Shown here: piece by piece, positions 32,726 through 45,211 of the stretch
Position numbering within the stretch: the stretch's first letter is position 1
Layout of the letters: every line of letters starts with the position of its first letter
Source: Chloranthus sessilifolius
Lineage: Eukaryota > Streptophyta > Magnoliopsida > Chloranthales > Chloranthaceae
Direction of reading: 5' to 3'
Assembly: GCA_021018995.1 (NCBI GenBank)
Contig: CM037590.1
Coordinates: 105,153,097-105,217,096 of the forward strand
DNA length: 64,000 bases
Notes under the pieces: model-generated
The model's database searches: none
The model's input: the letters and a program-made list of their open reading frames with translations, nothing else
What the model was told of the DNA's origin: nothing
Program-made: the position numbers and the translations under genes

Positions 32726-34337
32726 CGACCATTCTTTTGCCCATTTTGGTCAGGCAGGCAGATAATTTTACCCATCTCGGGTCACTGTTCCCTAAAACAT
32801 TCCCTAGGAGTCAGAGCCCGACCTGGCAGGCAAATGAACTCATCCATCACCGGTAGCTTCTGAGAACGTACACCTAGCCCAAGATCTTCCCCAACAGAAG
32901 TCAAGACCTGAGTCGACAGGCAAATCAAGGATCTATCACCAAAATGCGCACCTCCTCAGCGCGTGTCAACATGACAAGTTGATTCGCCTAAGGATACGTG
33001 CAAAAATAAAAGTAATTTGAGCATGCTCAAAGTCTCGAACTGACATGTGCAAAAGAAAAAGAGAAGAAATAACAACCTTTGGTTATGAAGTAAAAATCCT
33101 GAGAAGGTTGACCCCACCTTCCGAGCGTTAGCTCTGATCATCCACCCTCTGATCCATGATTGTCCAAGAGTGCACCCGACTTCAAACCATTCGAAAAAAG
33201 TCTATTGTCAGTCAAAATTAACCCGTCAAAAATAAAATTACAACCAACCAAACTATGTGCAAACATACAGACTGCAGGGCTCATTCCCTTTTATTTCCTT
33301 TTACACAGGCTTAAAACTTGTATAGGCACGATGTCCCTATTGAATGTACGCACTTGCATCTGGGTATCCGCAGGATGGTTGTTTGTCCTCGTAAATTGTA
33401 CCTTAGGGTAGAGGCTTCCGTTCATGCCTATTTGCTGCTTATCGCCCCTGATGGGTGTCTGTCTGTGCATAGTTAGTAAGATGTGATTTCATTAGGGACG
33501 GAGGCTAGAATTAACCATCTCTTTTGATGGATGTTTGGTCCTAGCCCAATCTTTTTTAACTTTATCTCGAGTCAAGGCACTCTGATTCGTGTGAATCAGA
33601 AGTACCTCACCACCGGAACGCACACATCCCCAAGGTGTGCCTATCCCCGGCAGGGCGCACGCACTCTTAAAGCGTATCAACTAACATTTGATCCACTTAA
33701 AGAGTTGTGCAAGAATAAAGTTGCCAGAGGTCCTTGAGCTTTGCTTAGAGGCCTCGAAACAAAAGAAAATCCAGAAAAAGGAAACACAGAAAACTACTCT
33801 AGAAATGGGCATGCATTCCCGAGAAGTGTTGTGACATCAATATTCGCTCCACTCGGGTAAATAATGCTAAAGCAACCTCAAGGTTGATGGGTTCACCCAA
33901 AGACTCCGAGCCTTACCTAGGTAAGGGCACCCGTGGCCAATCAAATGGAGCTGTCAACACCCCATAGGATTGGACACATTGTTTTTGCCTTCGCTTTGAG
34001 TACCTCGCATCGATCCCGAAGCATAAATCGATCACCTCGTTTCATGGAGCTGTCTGGTTCAGATTAATACTCAACATCACAAATCTATAATTTCCCTCAG
34101 GAAGTGGAATATATCCCGTCTAGCGGGCTTACACTTTTTTTGATCATCACAGTTATGCCCAGTAATGTCGCAATGCGCTTGGGGACTATTAGCTCTGAGG
34201 TAAAGACGGCTTACGTATACTCACCATCACCATGAATGTTTGAGAATTGAGTTGAACCAGGAGGACCCATCAAATGTGCCTTGGACCTCTTCGAATGTCT
34301 CTTATCTTTGGCATCCGATCATTAGTGATCGAATACC
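32726..34337 (+). other. 3' noncoding region of element D
   Basis: D sequence resumes after B. Three imperfect repeats around GGCAGGCAAAT and TCATCCATCACC lie near 32745, 32822 and 32915. No convincing gene is seen; the short ORFs at 33160 and 33531 lack motifs. It leads into the D polypurine tract. Confidence 0.55.
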
Positions 34338-34350
34338 AAAGAGGGGCATC
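34338..34350 (+). other. polypurine tract of D
   Basis: AAAGAGGGGCATC directly precedes the 3' LTR, the normal start of plus-strand DNA synthesis. The same sequence, reversed, is at 61176-61188 in E. Confidence 0.85.
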
Positions 34351-35973
34351 TGTAGACACCCAAATTCGGCCCAAGGCCCGATCGGTCTGTACTCCGGGAG
34401 AAATGCACCCCTATTCTTTCGATGGCACCCCCGAGCCCTTGAGAATCTAACCAGACCTTTAGGAATCACCTAAAACCCAGTGGAACCATTCCCCCAACCC
34501 TTAGAGATCACCCCTAAACCCTAGGATTCCTTCCCAGACTCAACTTAAACCCTTCTGAGCATTTGATGGGAGGAGAGCTACAAATTTTTAAAAATACCAC
34601 TGCTTAGGATGAGACATATACCATTGGAGAGAGGACATCTCCAGCTTTCTAGCAAGCCAAAGATCACCCAATTTAGAGTTGTGGTTCAAAAGTTATGGCC
34701 GAATGAAGGTTCACATAAAATCATGACTTTTTGCTCAGGCGTATGTATTACAGATGTCGGGCAAATTTGGCCCCAGTTTGGTCAGGCGTATGTATTATAT
34801 ACGCCTGGCATTTTTGGGCCAAATTTGGCCGGGCGTATATAATACATACGCCCAGCATGGGGTGGCCCACCACGGGTACCCATCTTCTCAGATTCCCCCT
34901 GGTTTTCTTGAATTTTACTGTGCATAAGCTGGGCGTATGTAATATATACGCCCAGCTTAGCTACAGTATCTGTCATTAAATGCTCAAATTTCCTCCATCT
35001 GGTTTGACCCTTTGACTATCCCCTTGGTTAAGGTAGGTGTCTTGAGATTGGTTGCACCCCCTTTGAGCTTATTGGCAACCCTCAAGTCACCCATGGTCTC
35101 ACCCCATCATCCGCCATTGAAACCAATTTCCCAAACCTCTAGGACCCTAAAAACCTAGAAAACCTTAGATAGAGGATTACCTAATTGCTAAACCAATTAG
35201 CTCTTAAGTAACTCTCTAACCCACCTCTTCTCTATAAATAGAGAGGCCCCCCTCTTCCCAAAAGGGTTGAAAAAATCAAGGTTGAAAAGATTAGGGTGAA
35301 AGCTTGAGTTAGGAGAGAGAGAGCCCCAGTGAGAGAAAATTTTTTCTTATTCCTTCAACCAGAATTTCAGCATGCATAGAACATCCTTTTCAACCCTTTT
35401 CAACCATTAGATCACCCCTTTTAGTTAAGGCTTAGTCCCTAGCTTCATCCTACACTTCCTAGCTACCGAATCCTAGCATTAGAACCTATTCTTCTACCGT
35501 TTAAGCCATTCAAAGCCATCGGAGGCACGTCGAAGCGAAGGTCTTCCATGGTGCAACAAGGGCCCGTGAGCTCTGGCTCACCCCTCTCTTCCTCTACCTT
35601 CTTGGTGTTTCCTCCGTCCAAGGATTCAAGCCGTTACGCCGCCGAAATTTCAGTTTGGCTCAAAGCTTGATAGGACCATATTGCCTTCGGGCAAAGGGAA
35701 GCTTTGCCCATTTATTTTTATTTTTGGCTATAGATAGAGACCGCTATATGCGGGTTGATCGGGTGCCTAAACCCTTCCCGATCGATAACCGAAGCCCCTA
35801 CCCTAGAGCCTTTGGAAAAGACTGGTAAATCAGAGTCATATTTAGCATTTTGGTGCTCAAAATATCAATTTAAAGGTTTCCCGGGTCACGAAAAGCTCCG
35901 GGTGGCTACTCTACATTTTATTCCATCGCGAGTGCCTCGCCGCGACGGGTCCGAGAGGATCCATGCTCGCACA
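34351..35973 (+). repeat. 3' LTR of element D
   Basis: 1,623 bp, matching the 5' LTR base for base over most of its length by eye. Palindromes lie at about 34737, 34785, 34831-34853 and 34926-34958; TATA box TCTATAAATA at 35231-35240. It is followed by the target duplication GTATT. Confidence 0.93.
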
Positions 35974-35978
35974 GTATT

Positions 35979-36219
35979 CTAGTTCACTGAAACTCTGTGT
36001 AGCAGGATGTACTATTATTAACTAACTTTATTGGGAAAGTTTGTGGGTACCTTCACTGTAAACCCTCAGGAGACTTCACTCCTCCACTAGGGATCACCTA
36101 GGGGTTTAAAAGGCTTGGTGCATATGCTAAATACACTCGTGCTCCCTACGAAAGTGACATTTTTATTTTCTTTTAATTATCCTTTGCTCAGGGACTAGCA
36201 AAGCTTAGGTTTGGGGGTG
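35979..36219 (+). other. element C resumes: conserved hairpin block and polypurine tract
   Basis: 36043-36120 contains CCTCAGGAGACTTCACTCCTC and CACTAGGGATCACCTAGGGG, which predict two adjacent hairpins (GGAG/CTCC and CTAGG/CCTAG). The same block is in A (55530-55610) and B (32543-32640). The tract AGGTTTGGGGGTG ends at 36219. Confidence 0.75.
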
Positions 36220-38361
36220 TGTTAAGTGGTAAAAAATGCCACTTTTCACCCTTTAACCTGACCATTGATAGACCTATGAGCACACTAATAAGCTGCTATC
36301 AAGTGTATTTTGTAAACAACAATGAAAGAGGACACTAATGCAGAAAACCACTCAAGAATGCCCAAAAAGGGGCTATCTCTCAGCACAGGACGAACCCAGC
36401 AACAACACATCAGAGGGTAGCACACCACTGGACCCTTGGGGCGCATGGCTGCAGCAGGGCAAGGCAAAGGAGGTGAAAATAGGCTGAAAACATCCTATCG
36501 ATTGGTCACCTGAAGATTTCGATAGGAGCTAAAAACAAGAAAGGAAGAATTCGTGCAGTTGAAGAGGTTTCCGATAGGATCTCAAGGCAGATGAAGGATG
36601 GATGCGTGTGGATTGAGAAGTTCGATAGGATCCATGAACCTATCGAACAGTTGAAAGGAAGGAAGGAACCATCCTGTCGAAAACTGCCTGAGGCGTCAAG
36701 GGAACCTATCGAATGGTTTCTTCAAACCTATCGAGATGAAGGCGCTGGAACTTAACCTATTGAAGGGAACTTGAACCTTTCGATAGGAGTGAAAGCAATC
36801 CTATCGAAATGATGGCAGGCATAGCAGAGCCTGTCGAAATGGTTCTCCAACCTATCGAAAAAGCCCTTCCAACCTGTTGAATACTCCAGGCGAAGGGCTG
36901 AGAATGCTGAGAGAAGACTCATCCTATCGGAACCTATCGAAGAGATCTGGAAACCTAGCGAAAGGACCAAAATGCTTTATTTGAACCTGTCGAAAGCTTC
37001 TTGAACCTATTGAAATCATGTGCAGAACTTCTCAGAAATTCAGCTGTGCACACGCTGTGATTTGGTGACCTGCTGCATGCAACCCAAGGCACTTGGTGAC
37101 CGGCACGACGGTTCTAGACGATGCCATAGGAAATCCTAACCGACCCACGTGCTCTAACCAAACTCTAACAAACTCTGAGGACTTTCTAGAAGGGATTTTT
37201 GGCAGGAAAAATAGAGGAGAAAGCTATATATAGAGACCCCCAATTGCAATTGGGGGGAGATCGAGATCTGAGTAAAATTTTAGAGATTAGAGCTTGCAGA
37301 GAAATTTCATTTCCCTCCTTTAGCCCAATCATGGTTGGCTAATTCCCTGAGAGTAGCGAGGAGAGAAGTTAGATCTGTAATTGGGTAAGGTTAAGAGTGC
37401 TATTGTAGGTTCCTAGCTGCACAGACTACAGATCTGAGAGTATTTCCATTGTAGAGTGACCTTGTTTGTAATGTTAATGCTATTTTTAATGCTTTAATTA
37501 GATCTAAAGTTCCTTTGGTTCCATTTGGTAATCGATCGGATCTGTGTAGAGGAGTCTGTATATCAGCTCACCCACTTAACTGGTAGACCTCTTGGATACC
37601 ACCTGATCTCCCTGGATCTGATGCTCTTGTGATTCCTTGAGTCTGTGACCTAGGAATTGCAGCATCTGTAGTGGTTTTAATTGTTCTAATTGGTGCTCTG
37701 GCTTTGAAGGAGATCCCTAGGATGGTCTATGAGCATTAAAGTGGACAGATTATAACCTTAAGATGAATCTAAGCTCAGGCTCCAATTGGATTCATCTGCT
37801 GCAATCCATGGATTCGATAAAGTCTATAGGATGGTTTGTGACCATTAAAGTTGACAAATCATAGCCTTAAGACCAGGTGGATCCTGTGATTTGGAGTGGA
37901 ATTTACACCCTGTAGCTGTGCTTATAGCCAGTTGAGAGAATTGTGTGCTCTGAACCTCTGTAGCATAATTAATTTAATCTGATTTCAGTGAAAACCAATC
38001 TCCAAGCTACTCTTCTCCATTTTCTATTCTTTTTATCTCTTCCCCCTGCAAGATCTAAGATCCAAACCTCGATCCAAGTTAGTTTATATTTAATTTTAGC
38101 ATTAGTTTAACTGACAATCCATTTCAAACCTCTCCCCTGTCTTTTAGCTAAATTAGCTATAGTTAGGGTGCCAGATCTAATATAGATCTGGAGATTTATC
38201 ATACTTTTAAACTAACCTCCCTATGGACATTCCCTTATTCACCATTTTTTTTGTAAAAATTGTACAACAGACCCTGATTACTTCTAGGTCTGTATGAGTG
38301 TGTTCTGCCTAATTTTAAATGATTTTAGACCCTATATGAGGGAAGGCAAACAACACCAACA
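36220..38361 (+). repeat. 3' LTR of element C
   Basis: 2,142 bp from TGTTAAG to ACCAACA. TATA box TATATATAG near 37225-37240. The U5-side part shares blocks with A and B LTRs (GGATGGTCTATGAGCATTAA, GCCAGATCT). A GATTC, the start of EPRV sequence, follows. Nothing in it is a credible gene. Confidence 0.88.
36490..37015 (+). promoter_or_regulatory. CCTATCGA motif array in C LTR
   Basis: About 19 copies of CCTATCGA or TCGATAGG, including one-base variants (CCTGTCGA, CCTATTGA, CCTAGCGA), in both orientations within 530 bases, ending about 210 bases before the TATA box. The spacing is irregular, 9-50 bases. Confidence 0.7.
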
Positions 38362-38873
38362 GATTCTCGAAAAGATCTTGACCTCTCGAAAAATCTCGAG
38401 ATCGAAAAGACGATGGTCGAAGAAGATGAGATGCAAGACAACTATGATCATCATAGTCCTACCTCAGAAGATACGATTTTCTGCCACAATCTGAAAAATC
38501 TTATGAAAGCATAGTGGACCATACCACTAGCACCAGTAGTAAGAACGACTCCAGCTCATCCAGGACACGTTGCTATGCAGAATCATTAGCCCGAATGTCA
38601 CAAACCAGAATCGTCAGCCATGACGTCTCCCATTATCTTACTTGAAAAAAAAAGTAAGGCATGCTTGGAAAAAACGAGAAAGCATCTTTACTGTTAAAAA
38701 AAGTAGTTTGTCCAGATGTGTGTATGCTTTAAAAAAAGAGAAAGCATCTTTACTATTGTAAAAAGTAGTTTGTCCATATGTGTGTGTAAGGTATCAAGGA
38801 AAGTCTATTTAAGGGCATATCTCACCCTTGTTGTAAACATCGGTTTTTAGAAAAGAAATCAAAGTGTTGTAAA
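38362..38873 (+). promoter_or_regulatory. EPRV promoter/leader region, left copy
   Basis: An as-1-like pair CGTCAGCCATGACGTC lies near 38608. A ~70-base tandem duplication (AGAGAAAGCATCTTTACT, AAAAAGTAGTTTGTCCA) spans about 38660-38785. A TATA box CTATTTAAGG is at 38805-38814, followed about 60 bases later by the PBS. The right end of the EPRV (59785-60198) repeats this region up to the second duplicated unit. Confidence 0.75.
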
Positions 38874-38891
38874 TGGTATCAGAGCCAAGTT
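38874..38891 (+). other. EPRV primer binding site (initiator tRNA-Met)
   Basis: TGGTATCAGAGCCAAGTT contains TGGTATCAGAGC, complementary to the 3' end of plant initiator tRNA-Met and the conventional first position of caulimovirid genomes. Confidence 0.9.
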
Positions 38892-39055
38892 CAAGTGTTA
38901 GAGTTTGTTATTAGCATGGGTGTCTGCAGTGGTCTTACCAGTCATTGTAAGTATGTAATGGAACCGATAGATGTTATTATCTTTAATATATTTATTGTTA
39001 TGTTTTGTTTTCTTTTTATCATAATGTTGGTTATGTATCTCCTTTGGGAGTATAT

Positions 39056-39057
<2 letters not shown>

Positions 39058-39104
<47 letters not shown>
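39058..39104 (+). repeat. (AT)n microsatellite
   Basis: About 22 TA units in the EPRV leader, probably expanded after integration. An ORF reading across it encodes only Ile-Tyr repeats and is not a gene. Confidence 0.9.
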
Positions 39105-39109
<5 letters not shown>

Positions 39110-39292
39110 GTATTTTTGATTTTTACAAAATATTTTAGTCAACTTATTTGATATAAAACCCATATACTTATCGTTTGGTAAAGCCCATATCCCTTCAAAG
39201 ACTTTGATAGCTGTACAAGCTTTTCGTCTATTTGGGAACGATTTAGGTACCAACCATACGTTAAGTGGTTTTAGGTACCTGTATCAAATAAT

Positions 39293-41716
39293 ATGGCAGA
39301 AACATCTAGTAAAAATTGAGAAATACCTATCGATTGTATAAGTTCTTGGACAAATAAAAACCAAGAAGATTATAGACATATATTCCATATAGATAAAAAC
39401 TTCGAAAATAATATGCATATAATAAGTGATTAAATAAATAGTCTATTAGATATAACGGGTACTTGGTTAAAGAAAATATATAAGAAACAAGACGATATGG
39501 AAATACAACTATATGCTATTCACAATGAAGTAATGATAAATAAAGAAAATATTTTGGCCTTAGGCAAATTAATCGATTTGGAGTTAAAAGAAGAAACTAA
39601 ATCAAAAATAGAAAATCTAATAACCAAATTAGAGCAGTTAGATTTACAAAAACAAAAAGATGAATATTTGAATACCCGATTATTCTACGGAACTAATGGA
39701 ATTGATGAAATCAATACCGATGACATCTGTGTCTTACAAGAAAATATTGAATATAATTATAAAAAATAATTGAATGTAAAAGAAATCATCGAGTATTGGG
39801 AACAGTTATATATGGATGAAATCCTTTCGGTTGAAGATAGAAATAATATCATTTCTCAAATAAAAGAAGTTTTTTTAAAACATGAACCTCTTTTAACATA
39901 TTTCCAAAACCAGGAATTAAATGAAGAATCAGAAACTGATACAATGAATATCACTTCTGATCACTCAGATGCTTCTTCAGATATTAGTGAGTCACAAACT
40001 CCTCTGACTCCTAGAAAGAGAAAAGCTGAAGAACTATTAGAGGAATTTGAAAATTTAGAAATATATTTAAAAACATTAACTCTTGAAGAACAAGAGAAAT
40101 ATCTAAAACATCATATTCATATGGATGATGGCAGTTCTTCATCCGGTATAAAAGATGAGGAAATTTCAATTTCTACAAATAATAAAAGAGACGATTTGAA
40201 CAAACAAAATGTAGCTCAATGTGGTACATATCTAGATTTAACCAATGTTCCTTTTAAAGATCAAGAAAAGGTAATTGACAATTGGGCATAATCCATGTCC
40301 AGAGTAATTACAAACCAAAAAGGCGTTTGGTCCAAAGAAAGATTTCTTGACTATATTGCAGTAATACTTCAAGGTGATATTTTGCAATGGTCAAAACAAT
40401 GGGAAAAATCCAATGATGGTAACATGCAAAAAGCATCATTATTTAATAATCTTGATGATATCTTAAAACACTTTACGATAATCATTAAAGAACATCTTTG
40501 TGATTATATAGGTGAACAAAACATACAAGAAGATGCAATATATATTTTATCAAAATTAGAACTATGGAATATTTGCCAATTTCAAGAATATTATAACACT
40601 TTTAAAAAATATTATTATCAATTAAAACTCCCAATTAATATATCATGGTTAGAATAATTTTATCATAAACTCTCAGCACCATGGGATGAATTGCCATCAA
40701 AGGCTATCTAGATTTTATTAATAAATTATCTAAACAAGACACTTTAGGACTGAGAACTTCATTTGTCCTAAGATTAATAGCTGATAGATGTTTAGAAATA
40801 AAAGCTAAAAAATAAGTTAAGAATCAAATCACGAATTCTAACTTTGGTCATAAATATTGTGATAAAATCCTCCAAAAAAATTGGAAAATAGGATACAATC
40901 GTCCTAAAAGAAAAGGATATAAGAAGAAAAAATTCAAATGAAAACCATGGAACAAAAGAAAAAGGTTTGTCGAAAATAAAAAATATATTAAAAAAAAAAT
41001 AGACTGAGAAAATAGATAAAACGTCCATGACTAAAAAAAAATGTCATTGTTTTATTTGTAACGAAGAAGGACATTATGCTCCTCAATGTCCAAAATGGGG
41101 AAAAAATATAACTAAAATAATTAAATATTTAGATGAAGCAGATCTAGATGTTTATTTTGGTGAAGAAATTTCAAGTGATGATAATAGTATCATTTATGAA
41201 TTAGAATCTGAAATAAACTCTGATTCTGATATAGATGATCTAATATTTATGTTAAATGTCGCCGAAACGATAGATGAAAAACATCAAATGATTACATTGA
41301 AAGACGTAATAGGTAAAGAAATATCTTTCTCTGAAGAACGACTTCGAGAATTTGAGTTACAACAAAAACTTAATAAAGAAGATATCTATAAAATTTCTCC
41401 TTTAGACAAAATCTTGTCTAGAAGAATATTTGAAGCTTTTTTAGGAAACGCTACTGCAAAAAGCACATCTAATCTTACAGCTAAAATAACACTATTTGAT
41501 AAAAAGAAAATATTACGATGGAAAAAAGAGAATTCAAAATTAAAATATATTCATATTGGTGTACTTCAAATATGTATAACAGGATTGTTCAGACATGGTA
41601 TAAATACACCTATACTAGCTGTAGTAATGAATGAAATATTACTTAATCCTTTACAATCCTTGATTGGAGGGATTCAATCAAATTTAGCTTATGAAATAGT
41701 TTGGTTTAAACTATAA
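39293..41716 (+). pseudogene. EPRV ORF1-like polyprotein: capsid region then movement protein region
   Basis: Starting at ATG 39293, the same frame is used by four successive open segments (39497, 39770, 40295, 41027) separated by in-frame stops; part of 40700-40990 continues in another frame. The N-terminal segments are Glu/Lys-rich. 40295-40990 has the capsid-like part with a basic lysine-rich end. A zinc-knuckle CFICNEEGHYAPQC follows at about 41045-41090. About 41530-41715 carries the movement-protein motif with YIHIGVLQICITGLF and GINTPI. The movement protein allows cell-to-cell passage through plasmodesmata. Stops and frame changes make all parts nonfunctional. Confidence 0.78.
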
Positions 41717-42024
41717 TCAAATTATTTTATTTCACTTGACGACCCAAATATTGAAGACACAATAAAAATTAAAATCCAAACAAAAGGATTAGAAATGAAA
41801 GAAGATTCACATAACCTAGCCAAAACCTGGCTAACAGAACATGAATTAACTTCTAAACCATTAACAAAAATGCGCAAATCAGACAAAAATCTGATTGAAA
41901 TATTTGAACCCAAACCATATGATTCAAAAATCTAACCAAGGTTAATAAACTGGAAAGATTTACAGATACCTAAAAAATGGTTATTTGAAGATCTTTTAAA
42001 ACAAAACTAAAATCTCAAACCCAG

Positions 42025-42820
42025 ATGATTGAAATACAAGCTTCTGGAAATAATTTATATTTTAGAGATACAAGGACTACCTCTTTTAATACTATAAAAG
42101 ATGAATGGCTTCCTATAAAAACTATTGAGTTTAGAGCATCAATATCTAGTGCTGTCGAACCAACTCAAGACCAAACACATATAGCAGTAAAAAATATACA
42201 AGTCCCTATCCTACTTGGAACACAAGCTCATGAACTAAAAATAGTTCAACTTTATCATTTTTAGTCAAAAAATGTTGAAATCTTATCTTCTCCTAGTTAT
42301 GAAAAAAGACGATATACATGTCTTAGAAAATTTTATGTTTCAAAATTATAAACCATATAATTTATGTGTCTTAATAGATACCGTAGCCACAATAAGTATT
42401 TGTTGGTACAATGCTTTGCCCTCAAAAAAGTGGATGAACATTAAACATCCAATAAAAGTCAAAGGCATTGAAGAAAGAGAAACTGTTATTGAGTTAAAAG
42501 AAAAAAATATTTCTATTTGACTTAATGATAAAAAATTCATTATTCCTAAAATTTTATATTTTCCCAACATGCATGGAGATTTCTTGTTAGATAACAATTT
42601 CATTGCTGCTTATATACCAATGACCTTAACCATAGGTTCTATTGATCTCTCTCTCAAGGATGACCTGGTAAATATTCTACTTCTTCAAGTTCATAACTCT
42701 AAATGTCACAAAGGCTTCGCCCCCAGCAAGCATGAGGAGGTTATTACACAACTTAGTCAATCTCATTGGCTTTTCACCATTCTCAAAGATAATTTTAGTG
42801 ACAACCCACTAAAATTATGA
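42025..42820 (+). pseudogene. EPRV movement-protein tail and protease region
   Basis: A different frame continues at 42025-42264. The aspartic protease follows in 42272-42820; its active-site segment reads LIDTVATIS, with Val where the catalytic triplet needs Gly, so it would be inactive. A stop at about 42518 and further stops beyond 42818 interrupt it. The protease would release capsid and polymerase from the polyprotein. Confidence 0.6.
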
Positions 42821-43022
42821 CATAAAAGTCTACAATACTGTACCATAACTTTAAAAGATCCTAATATCATAATTAGGGCAAAACTATGGTCTATACAAAA
42901 ATAGACATAGTCGAATTTGAAATACAAATTAAAGATTTATTAGAGAAAAAACTCATTGAATCTACAAAAAGCCCTCATTCTTAGTAAGAAATCATGCTGA
43001 AATAAAGCGCAAAAAAACTAGA

Positions 43023-43331
43023 ATGGTTTTAAATTATAAAAGATTAAATGAAAATTTAGAATTTGACGGATACTTTATTCCAAGAAAAGATGTTTTAATT
43101 AACCAAATCAAAGGATCAAAATTCTTCAGTAAATTCGACTGTAAATTAGGATATTGGCAATTAAAGTTAAACGATAAATCTAAACCCTTAATTGCTTTTA
43201 GTACTCCATGTGGACATTATCAATGGAATGTCATACCATTTGGCTTGAATACTGCTCCAGAAATATATCAAAGTTGGATGGATTCGATTTTTACCCCTTA
43301 TAAAGAATTTTGTGTGGTATATATCGATGAT
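43023..43331 (+). pseudogene. EPRV reverse transcriptase, N-terminal half, cut by element A
   Basis: The frame shows RT fingers/palm motifs (KFDCKLGYWQ, IPFGLNTAPEIYQ) and ends in the catalytic YxDD box, where element A is inserted with target duplication ATGAT at 43327-43331. The continuation lies at 57586. Upstream, 42820-43022 is RT-related sequence with several stops. Confidence 0.85.
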
Positions 43332-45188
43332 TATTGAGAACTAGAAAATACCATGTTCCACCCTTTAACCTAGGCCTTGATAGACCCTTGAGAGAACTAA
43401 ATAAGTGTTTTAAGTGCTTGTGTTACAGCTAACAATAAAGACAGGCTTAACCATGAAAGCAGCCTAAAAGTGCCAAAAAGATGATAATCCATGTCGATCC
43501 AAAGGAAGAAAGAGAAGGGACAACCTCACTAGCTGTCAAAATGCCTGAACTGAAGAGGCAAAGACCTGGTCTCAACCCAGAAAAGAAATGTGGAGCAATT
43601 CGAACAGAAAAATGCATTACATAGTGCTTTTCGAAAAGAATCTGAACATTTTGAAAAGAACCTAAACTCTGCGAAAAGAACTAAAAGCTCCAGGCTTAGT
43701 TTTCGAAGAGCACCTGAACTCTTCGAAAGGATGATTGACCTATTCGAAAAGAAGAGAAATCCTTGCGAACAGAACCTGAACTTTGCGAAAAGAGCTTCAG
43801 GAGTCACAGTACCTTGCGAAAAGTTCCCTAAACTATGCGAAATGGTATTCTGGAGATTCCTAGCTTTTGCAAGGGTAATTCAGTAATCTTTTTCACGCGT
43901 CTCAATGCATTTAAAAACCTAGGGACATTCCAGAAGATTCTAAGCACGAAGCGAAGGCATATTCCACCCCATGTGAGCACCCGAAGATGAAATCACTTGC
44001 CGGGAACTTCTAGAAGCTCTAACAAATTTTCAAATTGCATAACAGAATTGATGCTTATGTCGCCTGATTGGCTGAACCAGATCGAGCAATTCTGATTGGC
44101 CAGAACAGATTTGGATCCTACCATTGGTTGATACAGATCTGAGCACTTCTGATTGGTCGATACGCATCTAAGCTAGACCTGGGGAAAACTATAAATAGAT
44201 GAACCATTTGCCCAATTTGGGCATCCAGATTTGAGTTTCATTCCTATTCCCCCATTTCCAAATCAGCTAGTTTGTCTGAAACCCCTGTAATAGCCTAACT
44301 TTTACTTGCAATTGAGAGCTGTGAGAGACCTCTGTAATTCAAAAGAGAATTATATTCAAGACTACAAATCTGAGAGCTGTTTAAGCTGTGCTTTGTAATT
44401 GTAATGGTGAATTTGAAAAGGTTGCTGTAAACCGTACATTCTCAATTGGATTCGTGTTAAGGGTTCCCTCTGATCTCCTTATTGCACTAGACTGCTTTAG
44501 ATTTACTGTTTTTCATGCAATTTCCCTTGATTCATTAACCCTGTGGGAATTAGTGTTTGTAACCTAATCTCTCATAGCATTTGTAGTGATATTTCTTGTT
44601 CTAAATTAAGGGTTTAGATTAAAGACTATTGGATGGTCTGTGGCCATTGAAGTGGACAGACCATAGCCATAAGCCTAAATCTAATCCTTGAGTTAGATTT
44701 ATTTCTCTTACATCTGTGCTTGTAGCCAGATGAAGATTGGATCATCTCTCATTTGATCTGCAGTCATTCTCATAGTGTTTCAAGGACCTAATCAGAGTTG
44801 GATATTATTTCTCCATTTTTATAAGTTTATATCAAAATTCTCCCAACTCAGATATGGATCATTTAGTTTAACTTTTACTTTTATCATTTAGTTAATGTGA
44901 CAAATTCAACCTCCCATCTTATGTGCTTTGTAGATAGGATAAGAGGCCAGATCTGGTAGCTCAGATCTGGAGGTTTATCTTGCATTTTAAACAAATTCTC
45001 TGTGGACGATCTTTTACTCACTTATATTTAAAACTTGCTACAATTGGCCCTGATCTTGCAGGCTAATTCACTTCTCTCTGTGTTGATATTTCTTTACTCT
45101 TTTTAATATTCCAGATTTAGTATAACTTAGCAGTTACAAATCTGTTTTCAAAATATAAATAAATCATGTACACTTAGAATAACCAACA
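43332..45188 (+). repeat. 5' LTR of element A
   Basis: Starts TATTGAGAAC, whereas the 3' LTR starts TGTTGAGAAC, and ends AATAACCAACA. TATA box ACTATAAATAG near 44188-44200. The region 44440-44760 holds GGATGGTCTGTGGCCATTGA blocks shared with B and C LTRs. Confidence 0.93.
43590..43850 (+). promoter_or_regulatory. TTCGAAAAG motif array in A LTR
   Basis: About 12 copies of TTCGAAAAG, GCGAAAAG, TTCGAACAG and TTCGAAAGG in 260 bases, ending ~340 bases before the TATA box. The 3' LTR repeats the array at about 55978-56225. The ORF reading through it is a by-product. Confidence 0.7.
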
Positions 45189-45194
45189 AGTTTT

Positions 45195-45211
45195 TGGCGC
45201 CGTTGCCGGGG
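45195..45211 (+). other. primer binding site of A (tRNA-Asp)
   Basis: TGGCGCCGTTGCCGGGG is exactly complementary to the 3' end of plant tRNA-Asp(GTC), CCCCGGCAACGGCGCCA. It lies six bases after the LTR. Confidence 0.9.

Noticed and set aside
36490-37015. Repeated CCTATCGA sites considered as a CRISPR-like array
   Set aside because: Repeats are 8 bases, in both orientations, irregularly spaced, inside a plant LTR.
38895-39253. ORFs across the (AT)n tract
   Set aside because: Only Ile-Tyr repeat coding; length depends on a microsatellite.
43590-43886. 98 aa Glu/Lys-rich ORF in A LTRs
   Set aside because: Charged residues come from reading the GAAAAG motif array; a TTCGAAAAG repeat in frame gives Phe-Glu-Lys.
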